From Petunia secreta (taxonomy: Eukaryota > Streptophyta > Magnoliopsida > Solanales > Solanaceae), in NCBI GenBank assembly GCA_029990175.1, contig JARKIP010000023.1, positions 26,369,501-26,433,500 on the forward strand: a stretch of 64,000 nucleotides of DNA, in the 5' to 3' direction. The notes under the pieces were generated by a model, which was not told the DNA's origin, made no database searches, and saw only the letters and a program-made list of their open reading frames with translations. Positions 1-11,370 of the stretch are shown here, one piece after another. The translations under genes were made by a program, and so were the position numbers. The first letter of the stretch is position 1. Each line of letters starts with the position of its first letter.

Positions 1-858
1 ACCAAGCCCTTAGTGAGCAATTCATCAACTTGTTTTTGCAATTCTCTTGTATCCTCCGGATTGCTCCTATAAGCCGGCTTGTTTGGGATTTGAGATCCCG
101 GGACAAAGTCGATTTGGTGTTCAATACCCCTCAAGGGAGGTAATCCATCCGGCATCTCATCCGGGAACATGTCCCCAAAATCCTTCAAGACATTCTCAAA
201 CACACTAGGCAAAGGGTTAGTAGAAAAATCACAATTAGAGTTAAGGATCATACCTTTGTGCACTAGGCATAGGAGAAATTTGGTGCCATCATTTCCTCTT
301 AGGATCTCGCCCGATTGCATCATGACACATATGCCACCGGTAGAAGAAGAAGGTGGGATTGCCACCATGCTTTTGGACAAAGGGCTAGTCTCAACAATAG
401 ACTTAGCCTTTGCCGCCTCTCTCAACTCCCGCATCCGCTTGTAGTCATCGCTCACTTGTTTGGGAGTTAAGGGCTTCAACACAAATTTCCTTCCTTCATG
501 TTTGATCGTGTAAGTGTTGACACGACCATCATGAACCGCTTGTCGATCAAATTGCCAAGGCCTTCCAAAGAGAAGGTGGCATGCTTGCATAGGCACCACA
601 TCGAACAAGTGTTCATCCACATAATTACTCACTTTAAACTTGATCAATGCTTGCTTCACCACCTTTAGCTCCCCACATTCACTAAGCCATTGTAGGCGAT
701 AAGGTTTGGGATGTTTCAAGGTCGGAAATTTCAATTGGGTAATAAGTGATTGACTCACAACATTAGCACAACTTCCCGAGTCAATGATCATAGAGCATAC
801 AACACCCGTGACTCGGCATCTAGCATGAAAAAGGTTCTCCCTTTGTAAGGTCTGCTAT
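1..858 (-). CDS. pol: Element A pol, protease plus start of reverse transcriptase (partial)
   Basis: The frame runs without a stop from about 858 to base 1 and leaves the window. It begins with the linker QRENLFHARC, typical of gypsy proteases of this kind, then the retropepsin active site IIDSGSC (codon for Asp at 780-782), and later LLFGRPWQFD, a conserved protease C-terminal segment. Downstream come the lead-in to RT (FPDEMPDGLPPLRGIEHQID) and the start of the fingers region (NKPAYRSNPE). Protease would mature Gag-Pol in the virus-like particle. It has no start of its own: it lies one base out of frame with the preceding segment, so expression would need a frameshift, or a small indel has split one original ORF. 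Confidence 0.8.
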
Positions 859-2397
859 CCTCCACTACCATAGCTCCTAAACTCCTCCTCGCAACTAGGA
901 AAGTATGAGGTTCATCATCCTCCACCACATCATCTTGATCATCATCCTCTACTCCCTCATCTTCCTCCAGTTCACTTTCTTGTTCATAAGCATCATTAAG
1001 TGACCATACCCCTTGCATTTGTGACATTGAATTGAAGAAGAAGTAGGAGTATTCAATTGGGTTTTAGAATTACCTCCAACATTGGGTGTGTACTTCTCAA
1101 ACGGCTTCTTCACATCTTTGCTAGCACTTGCTCCACTAGGGTCACTTGCATTTGTGAATCTTGCATTGGGAGTAGGATTTTTCCAATCCTTTGGCTTGTT
1201 CATTGAAGTGGAAGTGTTGGACTTGTAACGGTTGGACTTCTCAACATTAAGCCATTGCTCGGCTTGAATAGCGGCATCAAGGACTTCTTGAAGTGAAAGA
1301 TAAGCATGCAATCTCAATTGTGAAGCTATACCATAGCTCAAACCATTCTTGAATCGGATCACGGCTTGCTCCTCATCTTCGGTGTCCATATCCAAGGCCA
1401 TTCGAGTCTTTTCAAACTCATCATAATACTCATGCACCGTCTTGACACCTTGCTTTAACTCATAGAGCTTCTTGAGTTGCTCTTGACGATACCGAGGAGT
1501 GATGTACTTGATACTCATGAGACCCTTCAAATCATTCCAACCTACATTCACGGGGATTCCCGCTCTTCTCCTTGATCTCTTGACGGACTCCCACCAAGTA
1601 GATGCATAGGATTCAAAGGATGAAATAGCATAAGTGCCTCTCTTCTCATCGGTCATCTCATTTGTGTCAAACAACCTTTCCATGAGTAGCACCCATTCAA
1701 TGTAAGCCTCCGGATCATAATTCCCTTTAAAGATTGGAAGATTGAGCTTCACACTATTGAGGTTGGTAGTGTCACGACCTCCACGGAAAGGCTCCGGTTG
1801 GCCCCCATAGTGATCTTCATAACCACCATACTCCCTTCTAGCATTCCCACCAACATACCCCATAGGTGGCCCTCGACCTCGGCCCCTACCTCTATCCACA
1901 TTTTGACCCCAATTCATACCTCGCCTCGGTTGAAAGTGGTCATCAAACCCATATATGTCATCACCATAATCGGCTTCCTCTCCTTCTTGAGCCTCAAGGA
2001 CTTGCTCAAGAGCTTGGACATTTCGAATGGGTCTAGGAAGTGGATTGTTTCTTTGGGGGTTGTCCAAAATACGGGGAATGCCCGTTCGTTGGGTATTTCC
2101 CAACAATGGATCAATTCTATCTCGATCTTCCTTTACCCGTTGTTGATTAAGCAACTCAACAACTTGTTCCGGGATAAAGGTAGGACTACTTGAGCCTTCA
2201 ACTTTGACACTCGGGGTCCCTTTCTAAACTTGGACACTCGGCGTCCCTTTCTCCGATTGGACATTGGAAGTCCCTTGCTCAACTAGGCCACTAGAGTTCA
2301 CCCTCTCAAGGCTTTCAATCCTCAAGTTCATACTATCCAATTTGGCAAGGATAGTAGCAAGGACACTCTTAGCAAAATCTTCTCCTTCGGTAGACAT
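859..2397 (-). pseudogene. gag: Element A gag (capsid and zinc knuckle), broken by one stop and a frame change
   Basis: Gag builds the virus-like particle and packages RNA. I place the start at 2397 (MSTEGEDFAK). The same frame meets a TAG at 2224-2226, then continues to 949. Visible are a Gly/Arg-rich stretch (RGRGRGRG), the capsid core with YDPEAYIEWVLLMERLFD, TWWESVKR and HEYYDEFEKTRMALD, and the beginning of a zinc knuckle (CHKCKGYGHL). Right after the knuckle the sensible reading moves to another frame (1027-788), acidic and ending in the pre-protease linker VARRSLGAMVVED. Another frame change near 853 leads into protease. With one nonsense codon and two shifts the element looks recently disabled. 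One or both shifts could instead be programmed; I see no clear slippery heptamer. Confidence 0.8.
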
Positions 2398-3596
2398 TGT
2401 ACCTACACAAGTAACAAACGCTAGCAAACAACCTCACACACTCCCTCACTTGTGTTCACTCGGTTCACTCATTTAGTGGTGGTGGATATTTCACTCGACT
2501 TGTAGTCCAAAAGCTTCACGTATATGAATATCAATCCCACAACTCAACCAAACTATTCACGAGTCAAGCACACTCCGGGGTGAGTGGAGTTAATGGGACT
2601 CAATGAACGCTAGGCACTTTGAAGTGAGGACTTGAGTTTAAAGATTCTACGTTTCTTCTTAGAATTCTACTCTCCTATCTAGGCACGAGTTACCTTAAAG
2701 CAATTAAAGGGCCAGTACTAATTAAGTAGATCGGTTACTTAAAGTAGTACTAACTAGATGTTATGCAATCAAACAAATGGGAAAACTTATGAAAATCTAC
2801 CCAAAACAACACCTTCAGCAGTCAGGTGGGGCGCCTGGATCTCAGGAGGGGCGCCCAAGGTGTGCAGGCAATCAGGCGGGGCGCCTGGGACCTAGGCGGG
2901 GCGCTTGGGTCCAATGCAGAGTCTCAGCTAGGCGGGGCGCCTGGCCTGAAGCACTTCCCAATTCGTTTCAAACTTGTTTCAATCGGATTTCCAATCCACA
3001 AATCCGATATTTTCAACTTGTTTTCACAATCCAATGATACCCAAAGTTGTTTTTGCTCTTCCTTAACAAAACCCAATCAAATTTATATCCAAACAATCAA
3101 TCAAATCAAGAAACTCAAGAACACAAGGGTTTATCAAAAGGGTTTATCAAGGATTGTGATTCATTAAATTTGGTGTTAGACATGTTCAAATCCCACAAAA
3201 TTGGTACCAAATTGTTTTTTTTCGGTCAAGATCAATCCCCAATATCAAGTTATCAATCAAACATCCATTCAACACAAGAATCAAGCCAAAATCATCAAGA
3301 ACAAGGTTTAGCAAGGGTTTTAAGGAATTTTGGGGTTTCAATTTTTCCAACTTCACCAATCCAAGTAATTTTGGTACCCAAACAACGGGAATTCAATCAC
3401 GATCAAGAATCCATAACACCCATATCATGAATCCAACAAAACAACAAATTACACCAAATTTTTGGATTTTCGAATTTTCAATTTTTTTTGTGTTTTTTCT
3501 TCTTTCAATAACAACAACAAGAAAAACTAAAGTAGAAACTAACCTAGGCACGAAGAATCAAGGGTCGGGGGTTTGTAGAAACAAAACCCGATCCTT
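2398..3596 (-). other. Element A untranslated leader
   Basis: About 1.2 kb between the primer site and gag. It carries no convincing protein; short open frames on the plus strand here lack any recognisable domain. It holds a GC-rich block at 2820-2945 that stands out from the AT-rich surroundings and shares motifs with the LTR. Confidence 0.6.
2820..2945. repeat. GC-rich GGCGCC-box cluster in leader of A
   Basis: Five irregular copies of a box like AGGCGGGGCGCCTGG, each centred on the palindrome GGCGCC or a one-base variant, within about 120 bp. Related boxes occur in the LTR of A (4043-4250) and, more decayed, at 34210-34400. Confidence 0.7.
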
Positions 3597-3608
3597 GCTC
3601 TGATACCA
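3597..3608 (-). promoter_or_regulatory. Primer-binding site of element A (initiator Met tRNA)
   Basis: The minus strand reads TGGTATCAGAGC, a perfect 12-base complement of the plant initiator-Met tRNA 3' end, three bases inside the LTR end. This fixes the LTR boundary at 3612 and the orientation of A. Confidence 0.92.
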
Positions 3609-3780
3609 AACTGATAAGAATCAAACGCGGAAAAGTAAAAGGATAAGAACGAGACGTAACTCGATCTCTAATCCCAAGTAGCAACGGAGAACTTTTTCCA
3701 TTACACCCCGAGAGAAGGACAAGAACACCTACACTAGGCAACTACCCTCGAGCTAATGTGAGCACGCAAGTAGAATGGTC

Positions 3781-3799
3781 GGGGGGGGGGGGGGGGGGG
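3781..3799. repeat. Homopolymer of 19 G
   Basis: An uninterrupted run of G in the plus strand (C on the element's coding strand) within LTR A. Its exact length may be unreliable if the assembly is based on error-prone reads. Confidence 0.9.
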
Positions 3800-4042
3800 A
3801 GGAAGTCATCTAGATCCGCTAGAGAACAACAAGTCCCATCAAAAGGTTTCATTCAATACCAAAGGGCTATGCTCAAGTTCCATATTCATCAATCATCAAC
3901 TATCATAAACTAAGTTCAAAATAGGCTAAGCATTGCTATTTATAGTGTTTCCCAAGCTTGCACAATGACTAAAATACCCTTACTAATAAGGTTCACAAAA
4001 TAGGCCTCGTAGGGCAAAACAGTAAAAAAAAAACATAGTCTT

Positions 4043-4250
4043 CACAGCTGGGAGGAGTGCCTGGGGCTGGGAGGGGCGCCTGGAATGAGCTGCAGCTGGG
4101 CGCCCCAAGCTGGGAGGGGCGCCTGGGTCAGGAGGAGCGCCTGGGTAGGGGCGCTTGGCTGGGCGGCCCGCCTGTGCATTTCAGCACCTCATGCAGCGAG
4201 TTGGCGAGGCGGGGCGCCCGGTTTAGGCGGGGCGCCTGGCTCTGCTGTGC
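4043..4250. repeat. GC-rich GGCGCC-box cluster in LTR of A
   Basis: About eight boxes such as GGGGCGCCTGG, GGGCGCCCCAAG and GGAGCGCCTGGG in roughly 200 bp, upstream of the TATA-like box in transcription order, so in U3. The same box type recurs in this element's leader. Confidence 0.7.
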
Positions 4251-4409
4251 CTCCTTCTTCCTTAGGCGTGAGGCCTAGTGAGATCACCCGGAATGGCTTC
4301 CAATCGCTTCCTTCTTCTAGGCCTCTCTTCACCAAGTGTAAGTGAACTCCTTGGATCTCCTTAGCTTGGCTCCGTGTGAAGGGTCTTGTAGGGGTTTGGT
4401 TCTGATCAT

Positions 4410-5212
4410 CTTCTGATATAGTTGCCCATGATATATTGCATTCATCCTTTTGCCATCGATGAGCGCCAACTGCTCAATTCTTTCCTTGATCCATTAAGCG
4501 TCTTTCAATTGTGCCTCTTGAATGATCCTCAGAGATGGTATCTCGACCTCTGTTAGTATCACTGCTTCGGTGCCATACACTAACAGGTAAGGAGTGGCTC
4601 CTGTTGATGTTCTCACTATGGTGCGGTACCCTAACAATGCATAGGGTAAATTCTCACGCTATTGCTTTGAATTGTCTGTCATTTGCCGCAGTATTTTCTT
4701 GATGTTCTTATTGGCTGCCTTGACTGCTCCATTCATTTGAGGTCTATATGCAGTGGAGTTACGGTGCTTGATCTTGACGTCTTCACAAGTTGCTTTCATC
4801 ATGTCACTATTGAGGTTAGACCCATAGTCAGCGATGATTGATTCAGGGACGCCGAATCTACAAATCATCTTGTCACGAACGAAATTTGCTACCATTTTCT
4901 TTGTCACTGACTTGTAAGATGCAGCTTCCACCCATTTGGTAAAGTAATCAATTGCCACCAATATGAAATGGTGTCTGTTCAAAGCGGCGGGTTCGATAGG
5001 TCCTATGACATCCATTCACCAGGCAGAAAAGGGCCAAGGCGATCCCATTACATTCAACTTGTTGGGAGGTACTCGAATCATTTCCCCATGGATTTGGCAT
5101 TGATGACACCTCTTTGCGTGCTTTATGTAATCATGCTCCATTGTCATCCAGAAATATCCAGCCCTTAAGATCTTCTTTGCGAGCACAAAGCCATTCATGT
5201 GTGGGATATTTC
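4410..5212 (-). pseudogene. pol: Element B integrase, dead
   Basis: Integrase joins the cDNA ends to chromosomal DNA. An N-terminal zinc-binding part is visible (HAKRCHQCQIHG, from about 5120), followed by an in-frame TGA at 5016-5018 where glycine is expected, between FSAW and MDVIGPIEP. The core has the first Asp (MDVIG) and the second (IIADYGSN, about 4829). The D35E glutamate is replaced by lysine (NGAVKAANKN; the family normally reads GAVEAANKN) at the correct spacing. The frame continues past 4659 with the C-terminal region (YLLVYGTEAVIP, IDGKRMNAIYHGQLYQ) and ends where LTR A starts. Confidence 0.85.
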
Positions 5213-5407
5213 TTCTGGTAGTCTTGCAGCTTCTCTAGCATCCACACATCTCAGCAAACCTAAATCAGGTGTTCTTTTTTATACGACTTCACCGTTCAAA
5301 AAGAAACAATTTGTCAATCTTCTCAATGTCTTCTTTTGAAGGTTTGTTGCATTTTTTGGAAAAGTGCCATCTCTGAGAAATATCTTGATGTCGTAGAACT
5401 AAGGCTG

Positions 5408-6121
5408 TCAATCCAATTCTTCTTCCACATGATAACAATCTGCCGACTGCTTCCTCACTGCCACGGGTATTGAGTCAATGTAGTTCTTGTCAGGATGCTT
5501 GATCATGGAAGATATGGTGACCAACACGTCTGCGAACTCATCCTGCAGCCTAATAATATCTCGGAACTTTATTTTGGTGAACCTTTGCTTTAACTCCTTT
5601 ATGCACTCGAGGTACGGGAATATTTTTGAATTCTTTGTCGTCCATTCTCCTCGGACTTGGTGAATCAATAAATCAGAATCTTTGATTGCCAACAACTCTT
5701 GTATATTCATGTCTATTGCCATTCTAAGCCCTAAGATGCAAGCTTCCTATTCCGCCATGTTGTTGGTGCAAGGAAACCTCAATTTGGCTGTGATAGGATA
5801 ATGTTGACCAGTCTCGGAAACTAGTACCGCCCCAATGTCGACTACTTTGAAATTCACCGCTCCATCAAAGAATAATCTCCAGCCGTCGTATTCCTCTATG
5901 ATGACTTCCCCCACGAACGTGACTTCTTCATCTGGGAAATAAGGGTGCAGAGGTTCGTAATCATCATCCACAGGATTCTCGGCCATATGGTCTGCTAAGG
6001 CTTGAGCTTTCACCGCCTTTTGAGTGACAAAACTGATGTCGAATTCGATGAGTATCATTTGCCATTTGGCCAACTTCCCAGTAGGCATCGGCTTTTGGAA
6101 GATACACTTGAGAGGATCCAT
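5408..6121 (-). pseudogene. pol: Element B RNase H and linker, interrupted
   Basis: RNase H removes the RNA strand after minus-strand synthesis. The region opens with the RT-RNase H connection (MDPLKCIFQKPMPTGKLAKW), then the RNase H start with its first Asp (LFFDGAVNFK). The glutamate segment NNMAE is followed directly by a TAG at about 5744-5746 where the family has tyrosine. Beyond the stop the same frame resumes with CILGLRMAIDMNIQELL and the catalytic Asp in KDSDLLIHQVRGEW. A degraded linker towards integrase follows (5407-5213). Confidence 0.82.
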
Positions 6122-6280
6122 CCTTCATATTAGCAAGGTTGCATATGATGTTAAGTAGTGTGTCAATTTTTTCGCTACCCAAGTCAGTGCACAGCAAGTG
6201 CACTCCAGTAGTGTGTACTTGGCTTCGTAAGGAGTGAACTTTTTACTCAGATAGTATATTGCTTGATCCTATCTTCCAGT

Positions 6281-7500
6281 TTAGTCATGTTGTCCCAGTA
6301 CGCATCCGAATGCTAAATGTACCACAGACAAGTACAAAATCAAAGGACGTCCAGGTTTGGGTGGAATCAGCACGGGCGGGAAAGACAGATACTCAAATAC
6401 TTTTTGGCAGTCCTCTGTCCATTCGATTGCTGCGTCTTTCTTTAATAACTTGATGATTGGTTCATAGATGACTGTGGATTGAGCTATGAATCGACTGATG
6501 TAATTGAGTCGTACTAAGAAACTCATGGCCTCTTTCTTGCTCTTCAGTTGTGGCAATTCCTTGATGGCTTTGATCTTTGCTGGGTCTAACTCAAATGCCC
6601 CTCCTGCTGACAATGAAACCCAGAAGCTTCCCCGCTAGAACACTAAAAGCACATTTTGCTGGATTCAGCTTCAAATTGTATCTATGCAAGTGATTGAAAA
6701 ACTTGTGCAAATTTTCAAGATGTTCCGAGCTTTTCTTTGATTTGATGATCACGCCATCCACATATATTTTAATTTCTTTGTGCATCAAGTCATGGCACAT
6801 GGTTGTCATTGCCCTCATATAAGTTGCCCCAACATTCTTCAATCCAAATGGCATAACCTTGTAGCAGTAGGTTCCCCAAGATGTAATGAAATCTGTCTTC
6901 TCGAAGCCTCTTCATCCATAAGTACTTGATGGTAGCCGGCGAAACAATCCACGAAAGACTGCAGTTCATGCTTCGTACAATTGTCAATCAAGATGTGTAT
7001 GTTCTGCAAAAGAAAATCATCTTTTGGGCTGGCTCTATTCAGATCTCTGTAGTCTACACAAACTCTGAGTTTCCCATCTTTCTTCAGCACTGAGACAATG
7101 TTGGCTAACCAAGTTGGGTATTTGACTAGTTTCAAAATCCCCGCATTGAGTTGTTTGGTCACTTCCTCTCCAATCTTTAACAAGGTAGATGACTTGAAAG
7201 TTCGGGCTTTTTACTTGACTGGCGGAAAGCCTGGATTGATGGGCAATTTGTGAGCCACCACATCCGTGTTTATGCTGGTCACGTCATCATACAACCATGC
7301 GAACACATCCTCATATTCTTTAAGAAATTCAGTATACTGTTTTCTACCTTCTGCGGTGAGATGTACACTAATTCTTGTTTCTTTTACTGTTTTGTCATCT
7401 CTCAGATTTATCACCTTACTCTCTTCTAAATTTGGTTTGGGCTTATTTTCAAATCTTTTAATTTCTTCTTGTGTTGCTTCATCAAACTCATCATAGTCAA
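6281..7500 (-). pseudogene. pol: Element B reverse transcriptase, dead
   Basis: Segments appear in family order: the acidic pre-RT part (FDYDEFDEATQEEIKR, near 7480), FAWLYDDV, a TAA at 7211-7213 where glutamine is expected after NPGFPPVK, then fingers/palm VLKKDGKLRVCVDYRDLNRA and SFVDCFAGYHQ. A single-base shift near 6905-6915 moves the frame to TSWGTYCYKVMPFGLKNVGA. The catalytic YVDD box reads YVDG (codon at 6753-6755 is GGC on the minus strand), losing the second metal-binding Asp. The thumb (LNYISRFIAQSTVIYEPI) and start of the connection follow, with another frame change near 6600. Confidence 0.87.
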
Positions 7501-8096
7501 AATCATGTTCTTCAAGCTCCGTAGTTTCGTTACGCGTTGTGGTTGCAAACTCAATGGAATTATTAGTTTGAATGCCGAAAAATAAAATATTGCGTACTTA
7601 AAAGATTAAAACAAAATAAAAGAAAATAGGGCGATATTTTATTTATGAATGCAAAACAAAGTTTGTAGGGAGACGTGTTAAAAAGGGAAAAATGCAAGTT
7701 CCACGACTCGAGGTCGGGTTTTGTTTTAGAAAGAATAAATAAACTCTATCCCCCAGCTCTACCAAGTTCCATGTTAAGCTCGGGCCAGGTTGCTGATCCA
7801 GTTGTTCAGTGCAGCTCCAGATTTAGCTTTTGTTAGTCAAAGAGGTTAAACATGTTCTTCTAAGATCACACAGTAGTCTTTGTCAGATAGGAACAGCTTT
7901 TGCACGCCTGCCAGTAAATCCTCTTCAGCATCAGCAATCTTCGGCTCGACTTCTTGTGCTGAAGATACCTCCCCCTTACGACCATCCAAGTAACCAGACG
8001 AGACGAAAATATATAGGAGAGTTTTAGTGCTTCACTTGTAGTATTTGAAGTCCAGCGAAGCTTCCTCCATGCTTTTCTTATAAGTCACAATGTACC
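7501..8096 (-). other. Element B spacer between protease and RT, possible intron
   Basis: About 600 bp with no credible coding frame, AT-rich towards its 3' side in element sense. Ogre elements are known to have an intron separating gag-pro from RT, and this spacer is in that place. I cannot assign donor or acceptor sites with confidence. Confidence 0.45.
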
Positions 8097-9351
8097 CTAT
8101 GCCGGCTTTCTCGTTTTCGGGATCACAATTTTAATCGGTTCAACCATGCCATCTAGGTTTTTGCCCAAACCTTTCCCAGGTTCATAACCTTGCCTTATCA
8201 TATTGCCTACAACCCCGTCTCCACGCCACTTCGCAGGCCGTGGGAGTATGTATGGCTCCTCAATCACTACCTCTATAGGTATAGGTTCGGGTATTTTAGG
8301 TAGCCATACTTGCTTTCCCCTTGTTTCTTTAGAAATGCGCTTCCAGTCCGGACGAGCATTAGGTGTGTACATTGGACGCTTCTCTGTTTTGGCAGGTATG
8401 GTCTCACGAAATTCACATGAAGGCACACCCCAATCAGGTATTACGAGCTCCCAAACTAGATTCCTCCCCTTACAGCCTTTGCCTCGGCCATCCTAATAAA
8501 GTACTGTAGAAATTTCTTGTTTTCTCTTCAGTTCCTGGTGGTGTGTTGATGAGTTTAGGAGCGAAGTGTGCGGCATATCCTCCTTGGACTGTGTCAATGC
8601 TCTTCTTACGCTCATTGGGATTCCAACTCTTGTTGTAGTTCTTGCGGTATCCTCCTCGGCTACCTTGCACGGCTCCCACGAGCTCTACAGTATAGAAGGT
8701 CTGTTCGTCAGGAGTATTCCCCTCAATTGCTGGTATGGTTTTCTCATTGTAAATGGAGTTGCTCCCTTCGCCAAACACTAACACTTCTTTGCTGTCCCAC
8801 TCGAATTTCACTGTCTGGTGCAAGGTAGAAGGTATCGCCCCAGCCATGTGAATCCAAGGTCTTCCTAGCAGCAGGTTGTAAGAAGCGGAGATGTCCATGA
8901 TATGAAATTCAGCAGTGAACTCCAAGGGACCGAACATGATAGTTAAGTCGATTTCCCCAACGGTGCTTCTTTGTGAACCATCGAACGCCTTTACCTTCAT
9001 GTCGCTTTCCCTAATCTTGCTTTGATCAATCCCCATTCTCTTCAGAGTGACGAACGGACATATATTCAAACCAGACCCTACGTCGATCAGAACTCTTCCC
9101 ACAAACCAGTCCTTGCTTTTGATGGTGACATGCAAGGCTTTGTTATGACTCAACCCCTCTGGCGGTAACTCATCTTCGTGGAAGGCAATTCGATTGGATT
9201 CCATGACTTGCCCAACTATGCTAGCCAAGTTCTCAACTATGGTGTCTACCGGGACATGTGCTTCATCTAAGACCTTCATCAGGGCATTTCGGTGGCTCTC
9301 TAATTTGAGGAGTAAAGCCAAAACAGAGATTTGTGCAGGAGTCTTGCCCAA
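8097..9351 (-). pseudogene. pro: Element B protease with G-patch-like C-terminal segment
   Basis: The first open segment (9351-8470, 293 residues) contains a retropepsin fold. The active site reads VLIDVGSGLNIC with Asp at residue 90; close relatives have Gly where Val stands at 91, so the D-G signature is damaged. The flap-side hallmark NLLLGRPWIH is at about residues 159-168. A frameshift near 8505 separates a short basic stretch (FIRMAEAKAVRGG) from the next segment (8426-8097), which contains MIRQGYEPGKGLGKNL, a glycine-rich motif resembling a G-patch, an RNA-binding module found next to some retroviral proteases. It lies directly downstream of gag and upstream of the possible intron. Confidence 0.78.
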
Positions 9352-9423
9352 ATGTTCAACCGCGGAGTATTCTTTTTCTTGAACTTTCTTCCATAACTCT
9401 TCGGACTCCTCCTCGCTGGTGCC

Positions 9424-11370
9424 TCATCTACCTTGAACAAGATGCTCGGGAGTGTAGATCCTCCCACTCCTAGTCATCCCTTGTGCTGCAATGGTCTCGA
9501 CTGTTGACTTGCCCTTCTTCTCTACTTCATAATCCCATGGCACTACTTTTCTATTGTAAGTAGGGACTACGTCAACGTAGAATTTTGGAGCCACCTCTAC
9601 TTTGATAGGCTGTGGTGCTTTAGCTGCTTGGACAAAAAAAGCAGATGCTGGTGTAGCCTCCTTTGCATTGACAATGGTTCCTTCCAAGTTGCATTCTTTA
9701 TCTAACTCGATCAAGTTTACCCTATTATCTCTGTGGTTAGGCAAAGGGTTATTGTGCACATTTGGTGTTTTCAAGTGGATCACCTTTTTATCGATCAGGT
9801 CTTGTATTTTATCCCTTAGAGAATAACACTTTTCAGTGTCGTGACCAGGTCCCCCAGAGTGGTAGGCACAGGTTTTGGTTTGGTCAAAGAAGGACGACAT
9901 TCTATCGGGCATTTTGAATGGGACGGGTTGTAAGTGGCCTGCTACTTTGACTCTTTCAAATAGATGGGTACGGGATTCAGCTAATAGAGTATAGTTTCTT
10001 TTGGGTCTTGGGTTGTTGTCTGTGCGAGGTCTTGGTAGATAGATGCTGGTATTTCTATTGTTTGGACTTTGTGGGTACGGTGGTCTTTGTGGAGGTGGAT
10101 TTTGGAATATGGGCAGGGTGTTATAGACTGGATAGGCGGGTGATGCTGGAATATATAGGTATGATGAAGGTGGTGTTTGGTAGTAATGGTTATGGGTGGG
10201 AGAGTGGTCAAGTGATGCAGCAACGAAGGAAACGTCGTCCTTCTTCTTCTTTGATGTCCCTATGCTACAGTTTGTAACGCTTTATTAGTGGCTTGTACGG
10301 CAGCCAGGCTAACAATCCTACCAGCTTCCAACCCATCTTCAACCATGTCTCCAATCTTGATCAAATCCCCAAACTTCTTTTCTTGCATATTCAGCATCTT
10401 GTCAAAGTAGACATCCTCTTGTATGCAGATAAAAGTCGCCACTATCTCTGTGTCTTCTATAGGAGGTTGGACTTTAGCGGCTTTAGCTCTTCTCCACCTA
10501 GTTGCAAACTCCCTAAAGGTTTCAATGGGCTTTTTCTTCAGCTTCTCCAGATAAAATTGATCTGGCATGGCGTCAATGTTGTGCCCGAAACTGTCAACAA
10601 AATCTCCAGCCATTGCTTCCCAGCTTGTCCACTTCTTTGTTTGCTGCTTTGAGTACCACACCGGTGCATCGCCTGTCAAGCTACGGTAGAACAACTGCAT
10701 GCAAATTTTCTCATCATGTCCAACCACAACCAGCTTGTCGCAGTAGGACCTTAAATGGGCCATCGGATCACCACTGCCATCGAACATGTTAAACTTGGGT
10801 GTTTTATAACCTTCGGGCAGCTTCAAGTTAGGGTACATGCAGAGGTCTTCATAAGCTAGGCCTCTAGTTTCCTTGGTGCCTTGGAACTGCTTGAACTTTT
10901 CCACCAGCCACTTGACTTGCTCTTTAGTGATGTCTGAGTCCTCCCCTGTCCATGCATACATGTCATGATCTTTGGTGGGTGATGAAATCATTTTGGTTTC
11001 GACAGTGAAGGTAGGAAGGTTGTTTTGTGATGTTTTTGGTGGTGCGATGTAAGTAGGGTATATGATGTCTTTCTCAGGGAATAGTGGATATTTACTGTGA
11101 GGGCAGGAAGTTTTGTTTGGTTTAGAGGTTCCATCAGTATAGATAGGAGGAACTCACAGGAGGAACTCTATTCTCCAACTCAAACATCCTTTGCTCCAGC
11201 TTAGCATAGTCCTCGTATGCGACAAAACCTTGCTTCTCAGGGGTTCCTCCAACATTTCCAGCTTTGTCAAACTCAGTCATGATATTGCGTCTCGTCCTTG
11301 TTCTTGTAGGTAAAGGGGAAGGTATTGGAATTGATCCTCTAGATCTCAACCGGTACTGTGGCGCGGCCAA
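9424..11370 (-). pseudogene. gag: Element B gag, frameshifted
   Basis: Three pieces can be followed. The N-terminus (11370-11134) is basic and ends in a short heptad-like stretch (YAKLEQRMFELENRV). The capsid part (10991-10260) carries PKFNMFDGSGDPMAHLRSYC, DAPVWYSKQQ and the helix-rich EKLKKKPIETFREFATRWR. A proline/histidine-rich linker near 10223-9981 is out of frame. The C-terminal piece (9912-9424) carries a non-standard zinc finger CAYHSGGPGHDTEKC (Cys-X2-His-X5-His-X4-Cys). The same unusual finger occurs in element G (40310-40360), linking the two elements. At least two frame changes make it non-functional. Confidence 0.83.

Larger units (their letters stand above)
1..4408 (-). mobile_element. 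Element A: Ty3/gypsy retrotransposon, 5' part (LTR, gag, protease, start of RT)
   Basis: Read on the minus strand the order is LTR (4408-3612), initiator-Met primer site (3608-3597), long leader, gag, protease and the start of reverse transcriptase, running off the left edge. The 3' LTR and the rest of pol must lie outside the window. The protease and Gag style resemble chromoviruses (inference). At 4409 its LTR abuts coding sequence of element B's integrase, whose reading frame stops abruptly there, so A inserted into B. The target duplication cannot be checked because the other end is missing. A is less decayed than B: its pol frame is open from about 858 to base 1. Confidence 0.85.
3612..4408 (-). 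repeat. 5' LTR of element A
   Basis: Both ends carry an imperfect terminal inverted repeat: TGATAAGAATC at the primer-site end and, on the minus strand at the outer end, TGATCAGAACC. A TATA-like CTATAAATAG (minus strand, 3936-3945) lies within it. The upstream U3 part contains the GC-rich box cluster 4043-4250 and the U5 side a 19-base G run. Only one LTR is in the window, so the length of about 797 bp rests on the terminal repeats and on the abrupt return of integrase coding sequence at 4409. Confidence 0.82.

Noticed and set aside
2777..3430. Plus-strand frames in the leader of A
   Set aside because: Antisense to the element, no domain, partly GC-box sequence.
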